Below, piece after piece: positions 40,921 to 53,983 of a stretch of 64,000 bases of DNA; the first letter of the stretch is position 1; the number at the start of each line of letters is the position of its first letter. Both the position numbers and the translations under genes were made by a program. Source of the stretch: Rhynochetos jubatus (taxonomy: Eukaryota > Chordata > Aves > Eurypygiformes > Rhynochetidae); the NCBI GenBank assembly GCA_027574665.1, contig CM050652.1:42188307-42252306 (forward strand), written 5' to 3'. A model generated the notes under the pieces. It did no database searches, was not told the origin of the DNA, and was given only the letters and a program-made list of their open reading frames with translations.

Positions 40921-43900
40921 ACAAAGACATAAATGGCAAATACAATTTCTGTTAGCATTCAAGTAACAAATACGTAAACATTTAAAATTCACTGTTCGCA
41001 CTACATCAGCCTGACAGTATTGGTGGACAGTGGATTGATCCCCAAGTTTTGTACTGCAGTTTTCCACATGCTCCATGCTGGCAAATGTCCAAATGAACAG
41101 ACATGATGTTGCTCTGCTCAGCCCAGCTCGCTGACTCCGCTTAATCCACCTCTGCCCATCTCCTGCCCTCCTCCCCATAGACCCATGTTACCTACACAAC
41201 ATCCTGTCATAAATCCAGGAAACAATTGGAGACGTGGCCGGAGATGTTCCCCTATAACCTCTACCCTGCTGCCATACCCTAGCTGTTTCCAGCAAGCTGA
41301 CAGCAGCAGCACGTGTGCCTGGTCTGCGGGAGGAGAGTAGGTCACAGCAGCATCTCGCACCACAGCCTGAAATGAGGTCAAAGCAGCTTCAGTGGAGGAG
41401 GTCAGGCAGTCAGAGACTCTCAATCCCTTAAAGCCTCACTCAACACCCATGTGAAAGATTTAGTAGTTGTAAGATACTTGTTGGTACAAAGATACACAAG
41501 AGAACATCTGTTAGTACAATACAAAATCAATGTGAAATCGCGGACTTTGACTTGAGTCAAATCCAAGTATTTTACCTCCTGTTAGGAAGTAACAAAAATG
41601 CCCTATCAAGATGAGTTCAAGCCTGCCAGCTTTCTCTTGAAATGGTCTTTCTGGTAAGAGTGGTTTACTAGCAAACATGTCTTAATTTCTCTGGGCCTGT
41701 TTATTCACTGTTTTGCATGGTGTGTAACTCTTGACACTGGCGCAAAGTAAGGTTAAAAACCCAAAAGGCTGCCAAACGAGCGCCTTACATTCCACGGGTG
41801 CAATTATTTTACAAATAGAAAGGAATTGAAGATAAAGTTGTAAGTGGTGCTTGGAGATTCTTACTATGTTATTCTTTTTGAAATCAGAGATATATTGCCA
41901 TTTTAATGTATTCTGTTCTCAGTAAAACTAAGTAGGGATATTGTTAGTGTATGGACTTTTCTTAAAAGTGTAGTATCTTACCTGAGGGTTTTTTTTCTAT
42001 TCTGTTATCTTTGTTTCTTTTGTGTATGGTGATATTTATGATGTAATGCTCTCTTCCCATGTTACAGCCCAGTGTCTGTGGTAGGTGGCTTCTAAAAGCC
42101 CTTTAGCTCCTATTCCTGTTTTTATGCTAGAAAGCAAGGGAAACAAGCAGCACAAAGCCTTTAATGTCACCTTCCAGGCAACACTATCAATATATGTTGG
42201 TTATCTTCTTCTTTTGCTAACAGAAAGATAGAGATATATGGACATAACGCTGGTTTTATACGCAGGTGCTTGTAAGATGAATGCTTTCAGTTCCAGAAAG
42301 AGCATGCAGCAGATGAACACCCAAGTGAAGGTGAATTTTGAAGGACCTAAGAAAGTATGCTCAGGAAATGTAAGCTTTATCCCAGCAGACACTTGAAACC
42401 CCCCATTTAATGGTGTACTTGGTATTAAAACACAGGTCTTCATCAGCAGACCTCAGATAATGCCCACAAAAGGAACAGATTTAGATGTGCTTTCTTTTCC
42501 TTTGAAAGTGTCCTGAACACCCAGCAAAACGGTTACTAATGGCTCACCTTTGGTTTGAGCATAAGTCTTCTTTGAACCTTTCTGTCTAAGTGGGTTCATT
42601 AGGTATTCTGTTTTCTCTTTATCACTTAAATAAAGGTTTTGTAATGTCTAATATTTTGGCTTCTGCAGCTGCTTCTATTATGCAAGTAAAAGCTCTCTTA
42701 TACAGAGCCACCTATTTTCACCAAATATGTACAAGCTAAATTGGTTTTGAAATTTCCATTCTTCTGTGAAAACTGACTGAAATCAGCCAACAAGCTGGCG
42801 ACCATTCCCCTTGCCTTGATGATGGGGAAAGAGTGGATGATAGACAAGTGTGACTGTATAAATACTGCTTCTTAGGAAACAGCCTTTAAAAAAAATAAAA
42901 TCACTTTTCGTGTCACATGTTAAAGCTTTGTACAACTGGGGTTTGAGATGTGCTAAATCTTAAATGTTCTGCACAGTACTATTCACTTGAATAGAACTAA
43001 TCACTCAAATTGCATAAAGCTAAGTGCTTGTTTAAATCCTCACATGACTGATGACTAATGTTCAGCATTTAAAATCCCGTCCAAAGACAAAGGAACTGAT
43101 TGTGTCATTTGAGCAGTCAACTTTCTAATTAATCATAGCGATTTAAATCTCTATTGTTTAAAATATCTAAGAAGCATGACCTTGCTTCATCGATAGATTC
43201 TGCTTTTGTCTTTCTGGAAAATTTTGCATACTAAATACCAAGCCTCAGAAGTAAAATATTTTCAGTCTGAAAGTGACTTAAATTCCATGTTTTATAACAG
43301 ATATTAAACAAGGAAAACAGAGATAAAGCTCGAATTGAGGGTGCTCCGTGGATGCCCTGAACCTCAGGAGAACCCCTTGACTTCATCTTAAACATAATGG
43401 TCGCTGACCATTTAAGCAGGTAGAAAGAACCGCCGGAACATGCCTCAGAGCACAATGCTGGAGCAGAATACAGGGTGTAACGCTTCATCTTCTCTAGCAG
43501 TTTGCCAAAGTTTAAAACTAAAAAAGCTGTATAGCTGGTATTGCTGCATCTCAAGGAGGTCCAAAGAGTGAGTGTAAACCTTTCGGGAGGGCATGGTTTT
43601 GTCCTCTTTACTCCAGAAGCCCAGCTGGGTTGCGCTGTCGCTGGGACACCTAACAGAAGGTACGCTACGGTGTCCGCCTGAGCTGTCTCGTAACTGAAGA
43701 AAGCGCCTCTGCCAGTCTGCGCATCCTCTCCATCCCTTTCAAGAAGTCCTTCCAGCCGCTGTCATCCCTATCAGAGCGGGCAGCGAGTGACGCCCACCCT
43801 CCCCGCCCCACTGACCACAGCACGGGCTGCGCTTCCCCCGGGGTGCTGCACCCACCGCCCGCAGGCGGCGGCAGGCGGCCGGGCTCCCTCCCGGCAGAGG

Positions 43901-44379
43901 CTGCCGGGGCGGCGGGAATCGCCTACGGGCAGGTTCCAGAGCAGCAGCACGAAGACAGCGTGCGAGCCTCAGGTGGGAGGCAGCTGGCGTCCGAAAGGCA
44001 GACACCACCCACCCGGCGCTTAACGGGACTGCAGCCCTTTGTATCAAACGGAAAAAGCGAGGGAATGCTGCGAGCGCCGAGCAACTGCGGAGAGAGTGAA
44101 CACAGAGCAAAACCGGGACGGGAGAGACGCGATGACCCTGCAACGGCGGTACCGAGGCTGAGAGCCTTGACAAAAGCGGCAGCCTCGCAACAGTTCGGTC
44201 TGTCTCGTTCAACCCTCCCCAGCGCCCATCAAGCCCCTCCGCCCGCGCCTCTCTGCCACCGAAGGCCCAGTAGACGCAGCCCCCCAGGAAAGAGCCAGAG
44301 GCACGGCCCCTTTGCCCTGCCTCGCCAGCGGCCGGCCCTCCTCGCCCTGTCCTGCCCTGCCCGGGGCGCCGGGCGGAGC

Positions 44380-44590
44380 CTCCGGCCCGTAGGGGCGAGG
44401 GATGGCGGCCAGCGGACGGCAGCGGGCGGGCACCCCCGCCCCCCGGCCCGCCCAGCTCCGGGCTGCCGCAAAGCGCGGCCGGATGGGAGAGGAGCAGACG
44501 TACGCTCTGTCGCACTGCCGGAAGACGGCGTGGCGCTTTGCGGCCCGGCTGCCCCTGAGGAGAGGCTGGGAAACCCCGTTCGGCCTTTTC
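44380..44590 (+). promoter_or_regulatory. RPS16: RPS16 core promoter region
   Basis: This GC-rich, TATA-less segment lies directly upstream of the TOP-like start. An ETS/GABP-type site, CCGGAAG, sits at 44518-44524, about 60 bp before the proposed start. ETS sites at this distance are typical of vertebrate ribosomal protein promoters. A GATGGCGGCC element at 44401-44410 matches the YY1 core (ATGGCGGC), another frequent element of such promoters, although here it lies well upstream. The roles are inferred from motifs only. Confidence 0.6.
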
Positions 44591-44613
44591 CCGGTGCCGC
44601 CGCTGAGAGGAGG
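44585..44613 (+). other. RPS16: Candidate 5' non-coding exon of RPS16 with a TOP-like start
   Basis: The segment begins with a short pyrimidine tract (ccttttccc) preceded by GC-rich sequence. That is the pattern of a 5' terminal oligopyrimidine start in ribosomal protein mRNAs. It ends at a consensus donor (agg|gtgagtg, GT at 44614). A strong pyrimidine tract and acceptor (ctctctcttgcag) ends at 44700, nine bases before the RPS16 ATG. Together they imply an 87-nt intron within the 5' UTR. The alternative is an unspliced leader starting inside the pyrimidine tract at about 44684-44696, directly upstream of the ATG. The sequence alone cannot decide between these. I favour the spliced form because donor, acceptor and the upstream ETS site are all well placed. 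Confidence 0.55.
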
Positions 44614-44708
44614 GTGAGTGTCGGGGGGGCTCCGGCCTCCGCCGCCCTGCTCGCGCCCTCTCCCCCAGCGGTGCTGACGCCGCCTCCCTCTCTCTTGCAG
44701 GAGGAATC

Positions 44709-47822
<3,114 letters not shown>

Positions 47823-47848
47823 AATTGTTTTACAGTCATGTGACCGTA

Positions 47849-47854
47849 AATAAA
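47849..47854 (+). terminator. RPS16: RPS16 polyadenylation signal
   Basis: A canonical AATAAA lies 27 bases after the RPS16 stop codon. A T/G-rich stretch (tttcatgtttctaaatgtggttttctgt) follows from about 47870. Cleavage would fall near 47870-47880, giving the very short 3' UTR typical of ribosomal protein mRNAs. Confidence 0.85.
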
Positions 47855-47880
47855 CAAGATTTGATAAATTTCATGTTTCT

Positions 47881-49453
47881 AAATGTGGTTTTCTGTCCGG
47901 GAACATAATGGTTTTTTTCCCCACTGTGTGTTAACTTAAGATTGATACACAGATTGATCGGTATGAAAGTGGGAGGGCTCTTGTCAGTCCTCTTACCCCT
48001 TCAGAGTGAGCCTAGATAGATAGGGTTCTTGAGAATAAAGAAAAGCTTCCTGCTGTTGGATAAACGTGTGGTAATCAAAACATAAACAATGCTTACATTT
48101 TGCTTTTTCGTGGGTACACGCAACGGCGTAGCCGTTCACTAAAGCAAGAGTTCAGTCTTTGCCTTTCTGGTAGCTGTAAACACACAGGAACTTTCCCAGT
48201 ACCTGGCTGGCCACTCTTCGTGGGGGTATGACCCAGCGGGAGTATCCCGTGTTCTTCCCACGCGAAAATGTCTGTCAGCCTGGTTACAGAACTGGTCCGA
48301 AACGCTGACGAGTGTGGATCTGATTCCTAGCTGGTAACCTCTGTATCCTGTTCTGTGGCTTGCTTTACTGTGCTCCCCTCCTGTAATGCTGCACATCAGG
48401 CCTCTCTCCGCGTACGTGTTGGCGCTGGCACTTCGTGTTCTTGCAAAGGACTGTGGTTTTCCTTCTGTATTCACCTGAAATACCACACAGAGTGAAGTTC
48501 CAAACACCACGATGGAGTATTGAGTGGCAGTGAGTATCGTCCGTCTGCATGAACTGCTTTTGTTTCTGCTTGCTTGGTGGCACGGAATTGTGAGGCATGG
48601 TAACTCCCGCGGCGTAGCGCCAAGGTGGGTATTTGTGCTCTTCTGGTTTGTGTTTAAAGTGTACGTTGTCAAAGCCAAAGTAATTGTGGGGGCGGGGGAG
48701 GGAGGTTTATTGAACTCTGTTCCGCATGATCTAGAGGCAGTTTTCTGGATTATTATGTCTAAATGTAGGAAACTTTTTACATAGCAAACCCCATATATTC
48801 TGTTTTAAAAATATTTTGTAAATAGAAAACAGTATTTTGTGTTACAAATAAGATTGGGTCTAAATGATTCATCCTTCACATGCTCCTACAGTACAAGCAC
48901 AGAAGGATGTAGACTCGGAGAAGAACATTAAATGATTTAGTCATTTAAAAAAAAGAAAGATCCCTTTGGAAGCCAGACAGTTGCTTATGTCATGAGTGAG
49001 ACAATTTGAAGGCCTTGGGGAAGTAAGTGGGGAAAAACCTGAAGCTGAAAAATAGGAGTTACTTTCAAAGAACTTGCTAGGGTGTGTGTGTATCAAACGT
49101 GAAAATAAACAGCAAAGTTCTGGTTCCTCACCCATTGAAACAAGATTTTTGTGCTGGTAGTGATCTCCCAGGGACAAAAAAGTGGAATAAAGTTCTGAGT
49201 AAGACATGGGATGTGCCAACACAAGGCTGTCCGAAAGGCTAATTCTGTCCCTTGGGGGAGATGCAAGTGCTTGAGTGAGGCCTTGGCTATGAGCGGATCC
49301 AACAGTCAGAGCCCTGGGCTGCTGCTTCCTGGGTGTGAAAACCAGCTGGGAGAGGAACTGGAATAAACGTTGGAAATGAAGTAGCTGAGAGCCCAGCTTC
49401 TGCTGTGCTGCTCTCTTAGCCTGGTATTTTTGTGTCTGTTGTACGCATCTGTC
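47881..49453. other. Intergenic sequence between RPS16 and the CR1 copy
   Basis: It is unique sequence beyond the RPS16 cleavage region. Minus-strand frames of 179 and 199 codons are present; the second runs into the CR1 copy. Neither shows domains, splice partners or a plausible start context. Confidence 0.65.
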
Positions 49454-50090
49454 ACAGAACCATAGAATGGTTTGGGTTGGAAGGGACCTTAAAGACCATC
49501 TAGTTCCAATCCCCCTGCCATGGGCAGGGACACCCTCCACTAGACCAGGTTGCCCAAAGCCCCATCCAGCCTGGCCTTGAACACTGCCAGGGATGGGGCA
49601 TCCACAGCTTCTCTGGGCAACTGGTCCCAGTGCCTCAGCGCCCTCTCCGGGAAGAACTTCTTCCTGATATCCAATCTAAATCTCCCTGCTTTCAGTTTAA
49701 ACCCATTACCCCTTGTCCTGTCACTACAAGCCCTTGTAAAAAGTCCCCCTCCAGCTTCCTTGTTGGCCCCTTCAGGTACTGGAAGGTGCTATAAGGTCTC
49801 TCCGGAGCCTTCTCTTCTCCAGGCTGAACAAGCCCAATTCTCTCAGCCTGTCCCCATAGCAGAGGTGCTCCAGCCCTCTGAGCATCTTCATGGCATCCTC
49901 TGGACTTGCCCCAACCAGTCAATAACCTTCTTATGCTGGGGGCTCCATAGCTGGACACAGCATTCCAGGTGGGGTCTCACGAGAGCAGAGTAGAGGGGGA
50001 GAATCCCCTCCCTCGCCCTGCTGGCCACACTGCTCTGGATACAGCCCAGGATTCGGTTGGCTTTCTGGGCTGCCAGCGCACACTGCTGTG
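49454..50090 (-). mobile_element. CR1 LINE fragment, longest copy, minus strand
   Basis: It begins with 'cacagaaccatagaatgg' and 'tttgggttggaagggacc' and extends about 640 bp, ending near 'gctttctgggctgccagcgc'. It shares its 3' part with the 7.0 and 10.4 kb copies but reaches further 5' into ORF2. It lies about 1.6 kb downstream of RPS16, in opposite orientation. Confidence 0.93.
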
Positions 50091-53000
50091 TTATTTGTTA
50101 TGATGTCTCTGCTTTTTCTGTCAAAAGGCATTTAAGACATCTTTGCTGAAGTGTAGTCATTCAAGAGTTAAACGTGCAACTTGAACAAATTTCTTCTGAA
50201 AAGGAATTCTCCATCCATCTCCCATTTTAGCTGTCAGTGTCTGCCACAAAATACATGACTTGAATTGAAGTAGAACACTCCTATTCAAACCCCTTGTCCT
50301 CCTGTTGAAGTGGTGGGGACTGTTGTATATTCTATCACCAATTTACATACCAGGATTTTTTGGCTCATGCTAAGTGAATGAGATACTCTATTCCAGACAC
50401 TTGCTGTCTCTTTGGCAAGACGTGTGGTTTGCTTTCCTCAGTCCCCCCTTTCTACGCCCTCAGATCTGACCCATTTCTCATCCAGTGAGTTCCTCAGGGT
50501 TTCTGCCTTGTAGTAGAGTAGCTCACAAATTATTCTGGCTCTTGGGCTGCTGAAAACTGAGCTGTTCTGCCTCCTGGCTTGGCTTTCTAAGGAAAAGATG
50601 CTGTGCAGCGCTAACTTCAAATTTGATGCCTTGAATTCCTATGAGTTTTGTGAAAATTGGCACCTTGGTAGATGTTAATTAGCTTCAGCTGAGGAAAAAT
50701 AAGCCTTTTTGTTGTTTGGCTCATGGGGTGACTGAAAAGCAATGGCTCCCTCGTCGCTTAGGAAATGCGTGCTGGCCTGCCAGTTGGCACATACGTTCCC
50801 TAAGCTGTGGCTTGTCCAAGACCGATTCCTGCCTGGTTGTCAGAGTGGTTGGATGCAGGGGAAAAGAGAGGACACAATGTGACTGTGGTGTCAAACTCAG
50901 GGAGGCAGGGGGAGATGCAATAACTGGGGGTACTGCAACCCCATCAACCTTAGGGGTGGATTTCACAGCTATGTGAAAACCCAAAGTACCAGTTTTTCTG
51001 CCCACAGAACAGCCTGTAACAATTAGGGATTTTTGTTTTGCTGGTCTTTTATGGAAAGGCTGAAAATAAAACTCGCATTGCTACTAATATATCCAGAGAT
51101 TATATCTGCATGTCATTTCTTCAACCAAAAGGCTCTTAACATACTAAAAATGCTTTCTGAACTGAACTCCGATCCTATAAAAATGCCACGTTAATGCTGT
51201 AGAGTGATGTCATCCCCACAGACTTGCTTTCTAAATGAGAAACGTTCATGGAATCGGGCTGGCATCTGCCTGGGTGGCTGTAGGTTTTTATTCTACACGG
51301 TTGCATACTCATCACCCACTAGAGGGCTTAACTTCATCGGGGAAGCGTAACTACCGTGAAGTTTGAAGGTGTAGGGGGAAAACCTGGTCATAAAAATGTT
51401 TCCTTTGCTGATGTCCAGATGCTGCAGGGATGGCAACCAAGCTCTTGTCATTGAGCATCGCTCTGGCCAGCATCGTGGTTCCATGGAGAAATAGTAACAG
51501 TTTGATCTTCAAGCCGTCAGAGAGGTTCCTGAGCAGCTGTGGAGGTGGTTCTTGGAAAAGAAGAAATGCCCCCAACCTCGTATTGTCCAGCTCTTTCATT
51601 AGTTTTACTGATGCCAGTCCTTGGGAAGATCAGGTGCGCACATCAAAATGTGGCGCCACTTGAATCCTTTGTTGAAAATACCAGTTCAACGAAGGCTGAA
51701 GTGTGAGCTTTAAAAAGTACCGTGTTTTGTTAATGACGATGTGATCAGATTCCAAATCAGGGCAAGCTCATACCCGTGGCACTGAAGGCAGTTATTTTCT
51801 CACCCATTGCTTACAATCCTGATAAACTGTGTAACCTGTGTATAAATGAAGTCCTCTCAAATGTTATATGTGGAAATATATTTGGAAATTTGGAAATTTC
51901 AGGGCAAATTAATTTTGACTCTAAAATACAAATATATTCACATTCAAATATTTAAAATTTATTTTTAAGGAAAAATAATGTAACTTAAAAATATACCACC
52001 AGCATTTCCTAAGTATGGACCAGTGTGTTCTGTATTGTGTTTGTTTTCTTACGAAAGTGATTATTTTCTAATGCGTGTTTTCAAATTTTTCAGCAGTCCC
52101 AATCTGAGTATTCTACTACTTGTGTAGATAATGTGTGTCATTGCCTTGATATAATTTAATTTGATTTTTAAAATCTCTTTCATAATATAGTCCTCTGAGA
52201 TACAGTTCAGTGTACTTGGCTGACTAATTCTTTTCCCTTCTTAGCTAACATCCTTCATGTGCTTCAGACTCTGCCGTTTCCTGCCCTGCCTTGAGCAGAG
52301 CTATCCGGACCTAAGGAAGCCTATTGCTCTAACTCTTACAAAGTCCATTTGCAGCTGATGAGGCTTGGCCTCCTTTTTAAATATTAGGATTTGGATCAGG
52401 AACTCACTTTTTTTGCTTCTGTTTGCAGTCTGGAGTGGTTTTGGAGCACATGGAGCAGATGAAACTAAGCTGGGAGATGCAGTCCAGCTGCAAATAAGCA
52501 GCCAGTCCATGAGTCCAATCCATAGCTAGCCAGAGGTAAAAGCAAAGCAAAAAGCCTCTTGAAATGCAGATTATGTGAATGCGAACTTCTCAGATCCAAC
52601 AGTAATAAAAATAATTCTGAAGAAATACTCCAGACTCAGTGTAGTGCTGTATATCAGTTTACAACAAGTGTCCTTGGGCTACCAGTGCTTCCAAACCTGC
52701 ATGAGTACTGTTGGCTCCTGTGTGGGCACAAGGGTTTTGTCTTTGTGGTTCGAGAGACTGAGTGTTTTCCTTTGCCTTCTCTTCCAGTCCAGCTGGGAAG
52801 AGAAAGCACTAGAAGAAATCACGGGAGAACTTTTTGTCTGAGAGAGGGTGTCAACTTCTACATTTTATTTTGGTCCAAACCTGCCTTCTGTAGCATGTCA
52901 CAAAACACATCCTAGGAAGAATGGAGGGTCAGGCAAAAAATAAGCTTTGCAAAATAAAATGAGTAGTAGCAGTTCCAGTTAGCATTATATGTGTCTTTAA

Positions 53001-53459
53001 AACTGCACTTGTTAATGGTTCTGTTAATGTTAGGGTAAAGCAGGTAAGATTTTTCTATTTTAAAATACGATAATTTTTAATTTTGGTGGAATTATATTTT
53101 TAATTTTGGTGGAACTATATTTTTAAATTTTAATGAAAACTAGAAACAGAAGCCATTCACCCTGTTGACTTCTTTCTCCTTTTTGCTAAGATGAAATATT
53201 CGTAACATGTTTTATTAAAAATGAAATACCATTATCTGCTGGGAAGCCTTTTTTTGTGGTATAAGGAAACTGTACACAAAAATGCATCTAAAATATTCTT
53301 AAAAATCCAAGTATATTATTCAGTGGAAGTTCATGCCTTTCCTTTTAGAACAGATAAGGAACATCAATACGTTAATCTCTAAAACCATCTGGTTATAATT
53401 TATACAGTAGTATCATTGCAGGGTCTTGAAAAAGTACTTCACCGTAATAAGCAGCAAAA
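50091..53459. other. Intergenic sequence between the CR1 copy and the otogelin-like gene
   Basis: It is AT-rich unique sequence, especially 51840-52000, with the 23-bp duplication at 53074. No exon was recognised, although a distal 5' non-coding exon of the downstream gene could lie here. Confidence 0.6.
53074..53119. repeat. Tandem duplication, 23-bp unit
   Basis: The unit tttttaattttggtggaattata (53074-53096) is repeated immediately (53097-53119) with a single t-to-c difference. This is a recent-looking local duplication about 800 bp upstream of the otogelin-like start codon. Confidence 0.85.
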
Positions 53460-53904
53460 GGCAGCACTCTGCGCAAGCCTCAAAGCGCACAAAGGTGTGT
53501 GACGACTGAAGGAACTCTCAAACCATCATGACATGGCAACATTTCTCTGTCATTGTCTGCGATGTTATAAAGGGCCGATTCAATTCAACAGAGGAGTAAT
53601 ACTCGCAGGTCTAGTGAAAGTGTAACTAATACAGACTCTGCTGAGGAGTTACCATGCATTGCTAATGAGAGACATGTAGCTGGAAGGTTGTGTGCAAGCC
53701 TTGCAAAGCTCCTGAAGCTGTATGTAGCTACCAAGCTTGGGTCTCCTTTTCTTTGCCCTTTTGCATTGCATTATTTTGAATAATGCATCCAACTATCTAA
53801 CTTTTGAAGGATTTAAACACACAGTTGAAATACGCGGTTCTAAGATGCCATCGTAATCAAAGCCATTGATTTGGATAAATTTCCTATTACTAAGTGCTAC
53901 TGAA
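53460..53904 (+). promoter_or_regulatory. Candidate promoter and 5' UTR of the otogelin-like gene
   Basis: A TATAAAGG at 53566-53573 lies about 340 bp upstream of the signal-peptide ATG. If used, transcription would start near 53597 and give a 5' UTR of about 300 nt. The leader contains at least one short upstream frame (atgcattgctaa near 53653). The segment is not CpG-rich, unlike the RPS16 promoter, which fits a tissue-restricted gene. A non-coding exon further upstream is equally possible. Confidence 0.35.
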
Positions 53905-53983
53905 ATGAACATTGTGGGAAAGCTCAGTTTAATGATACTGTGGAGTATATTCTTGCTTCATTCACTGCTGTCCTCTTTGCAAG
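53905..53983 (+). CDS. OTOGL: Otogelin-like exon 1: start codon and signal peptide
   Basis: ATG at 53905 opens 26 codons plus one base before a gtaaga donor. The peptide ([20 protein letters not shown], then LLSSLQ) has one basic residue followed by a long Leu/Ile/Trp-rich core, a textbook secretory signal. An in-frame TAA at 53854-53856 lies upstream with no Met between, which supports this start. The exon is too short to be found as an ordinary open frame. It was recognised by the signal sequence, the donor and the downstream phase match. Confidence 0.75.

Larger units (their letters stand above)
35487..43769. other. Gene-free sequence upstream of the CpG island
   Basis: It contains the (AACC)n tract and the duplication at 37462. 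The 177-codon minus-strand frame at 40645-41178 crosses the simple repeat and has no protein signature. A 'gacaattctatgattcc' at about 37970 resembles a CR1 tail, but no CR1 body adjoins it. Confidence 0.65.

Noticed and set aside
40645..41178. 177-codon minus-strand frame with a hydrophobic stretch
   Set aside because: The hydrophobic stretch is a translation of the (AACC)n and poly(A) tract, not a membrane segment of a real protein.
44402..44617. Frame starting MAASGRQRAG just upstream of RPS16
   Set aside because: It lies in the promoter, spans the proposed transcription start and ends at a splice donor. Its ATG is the YY1-type ATGGCGGC motif.
48139..49540. Minus-strand frames of 179 and 199 codons downstream of RPS16
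   Set aside because: No domain or homologue was recognised. The longer one begins inside the CR1 copy. There is no splice or promoter support.
49550..49993. 147-codon plus-strand frame
   Set aside because: It is the antisense of a CR1 copy. Near-identical peptides appear at the other CR1 copies.
52559..52915. 118-codon plus-strand frame between RPS16 and the otogelin-like gene
   Set aside because: It overlaps an equally long frame in another phase and has no domain or splice partners.
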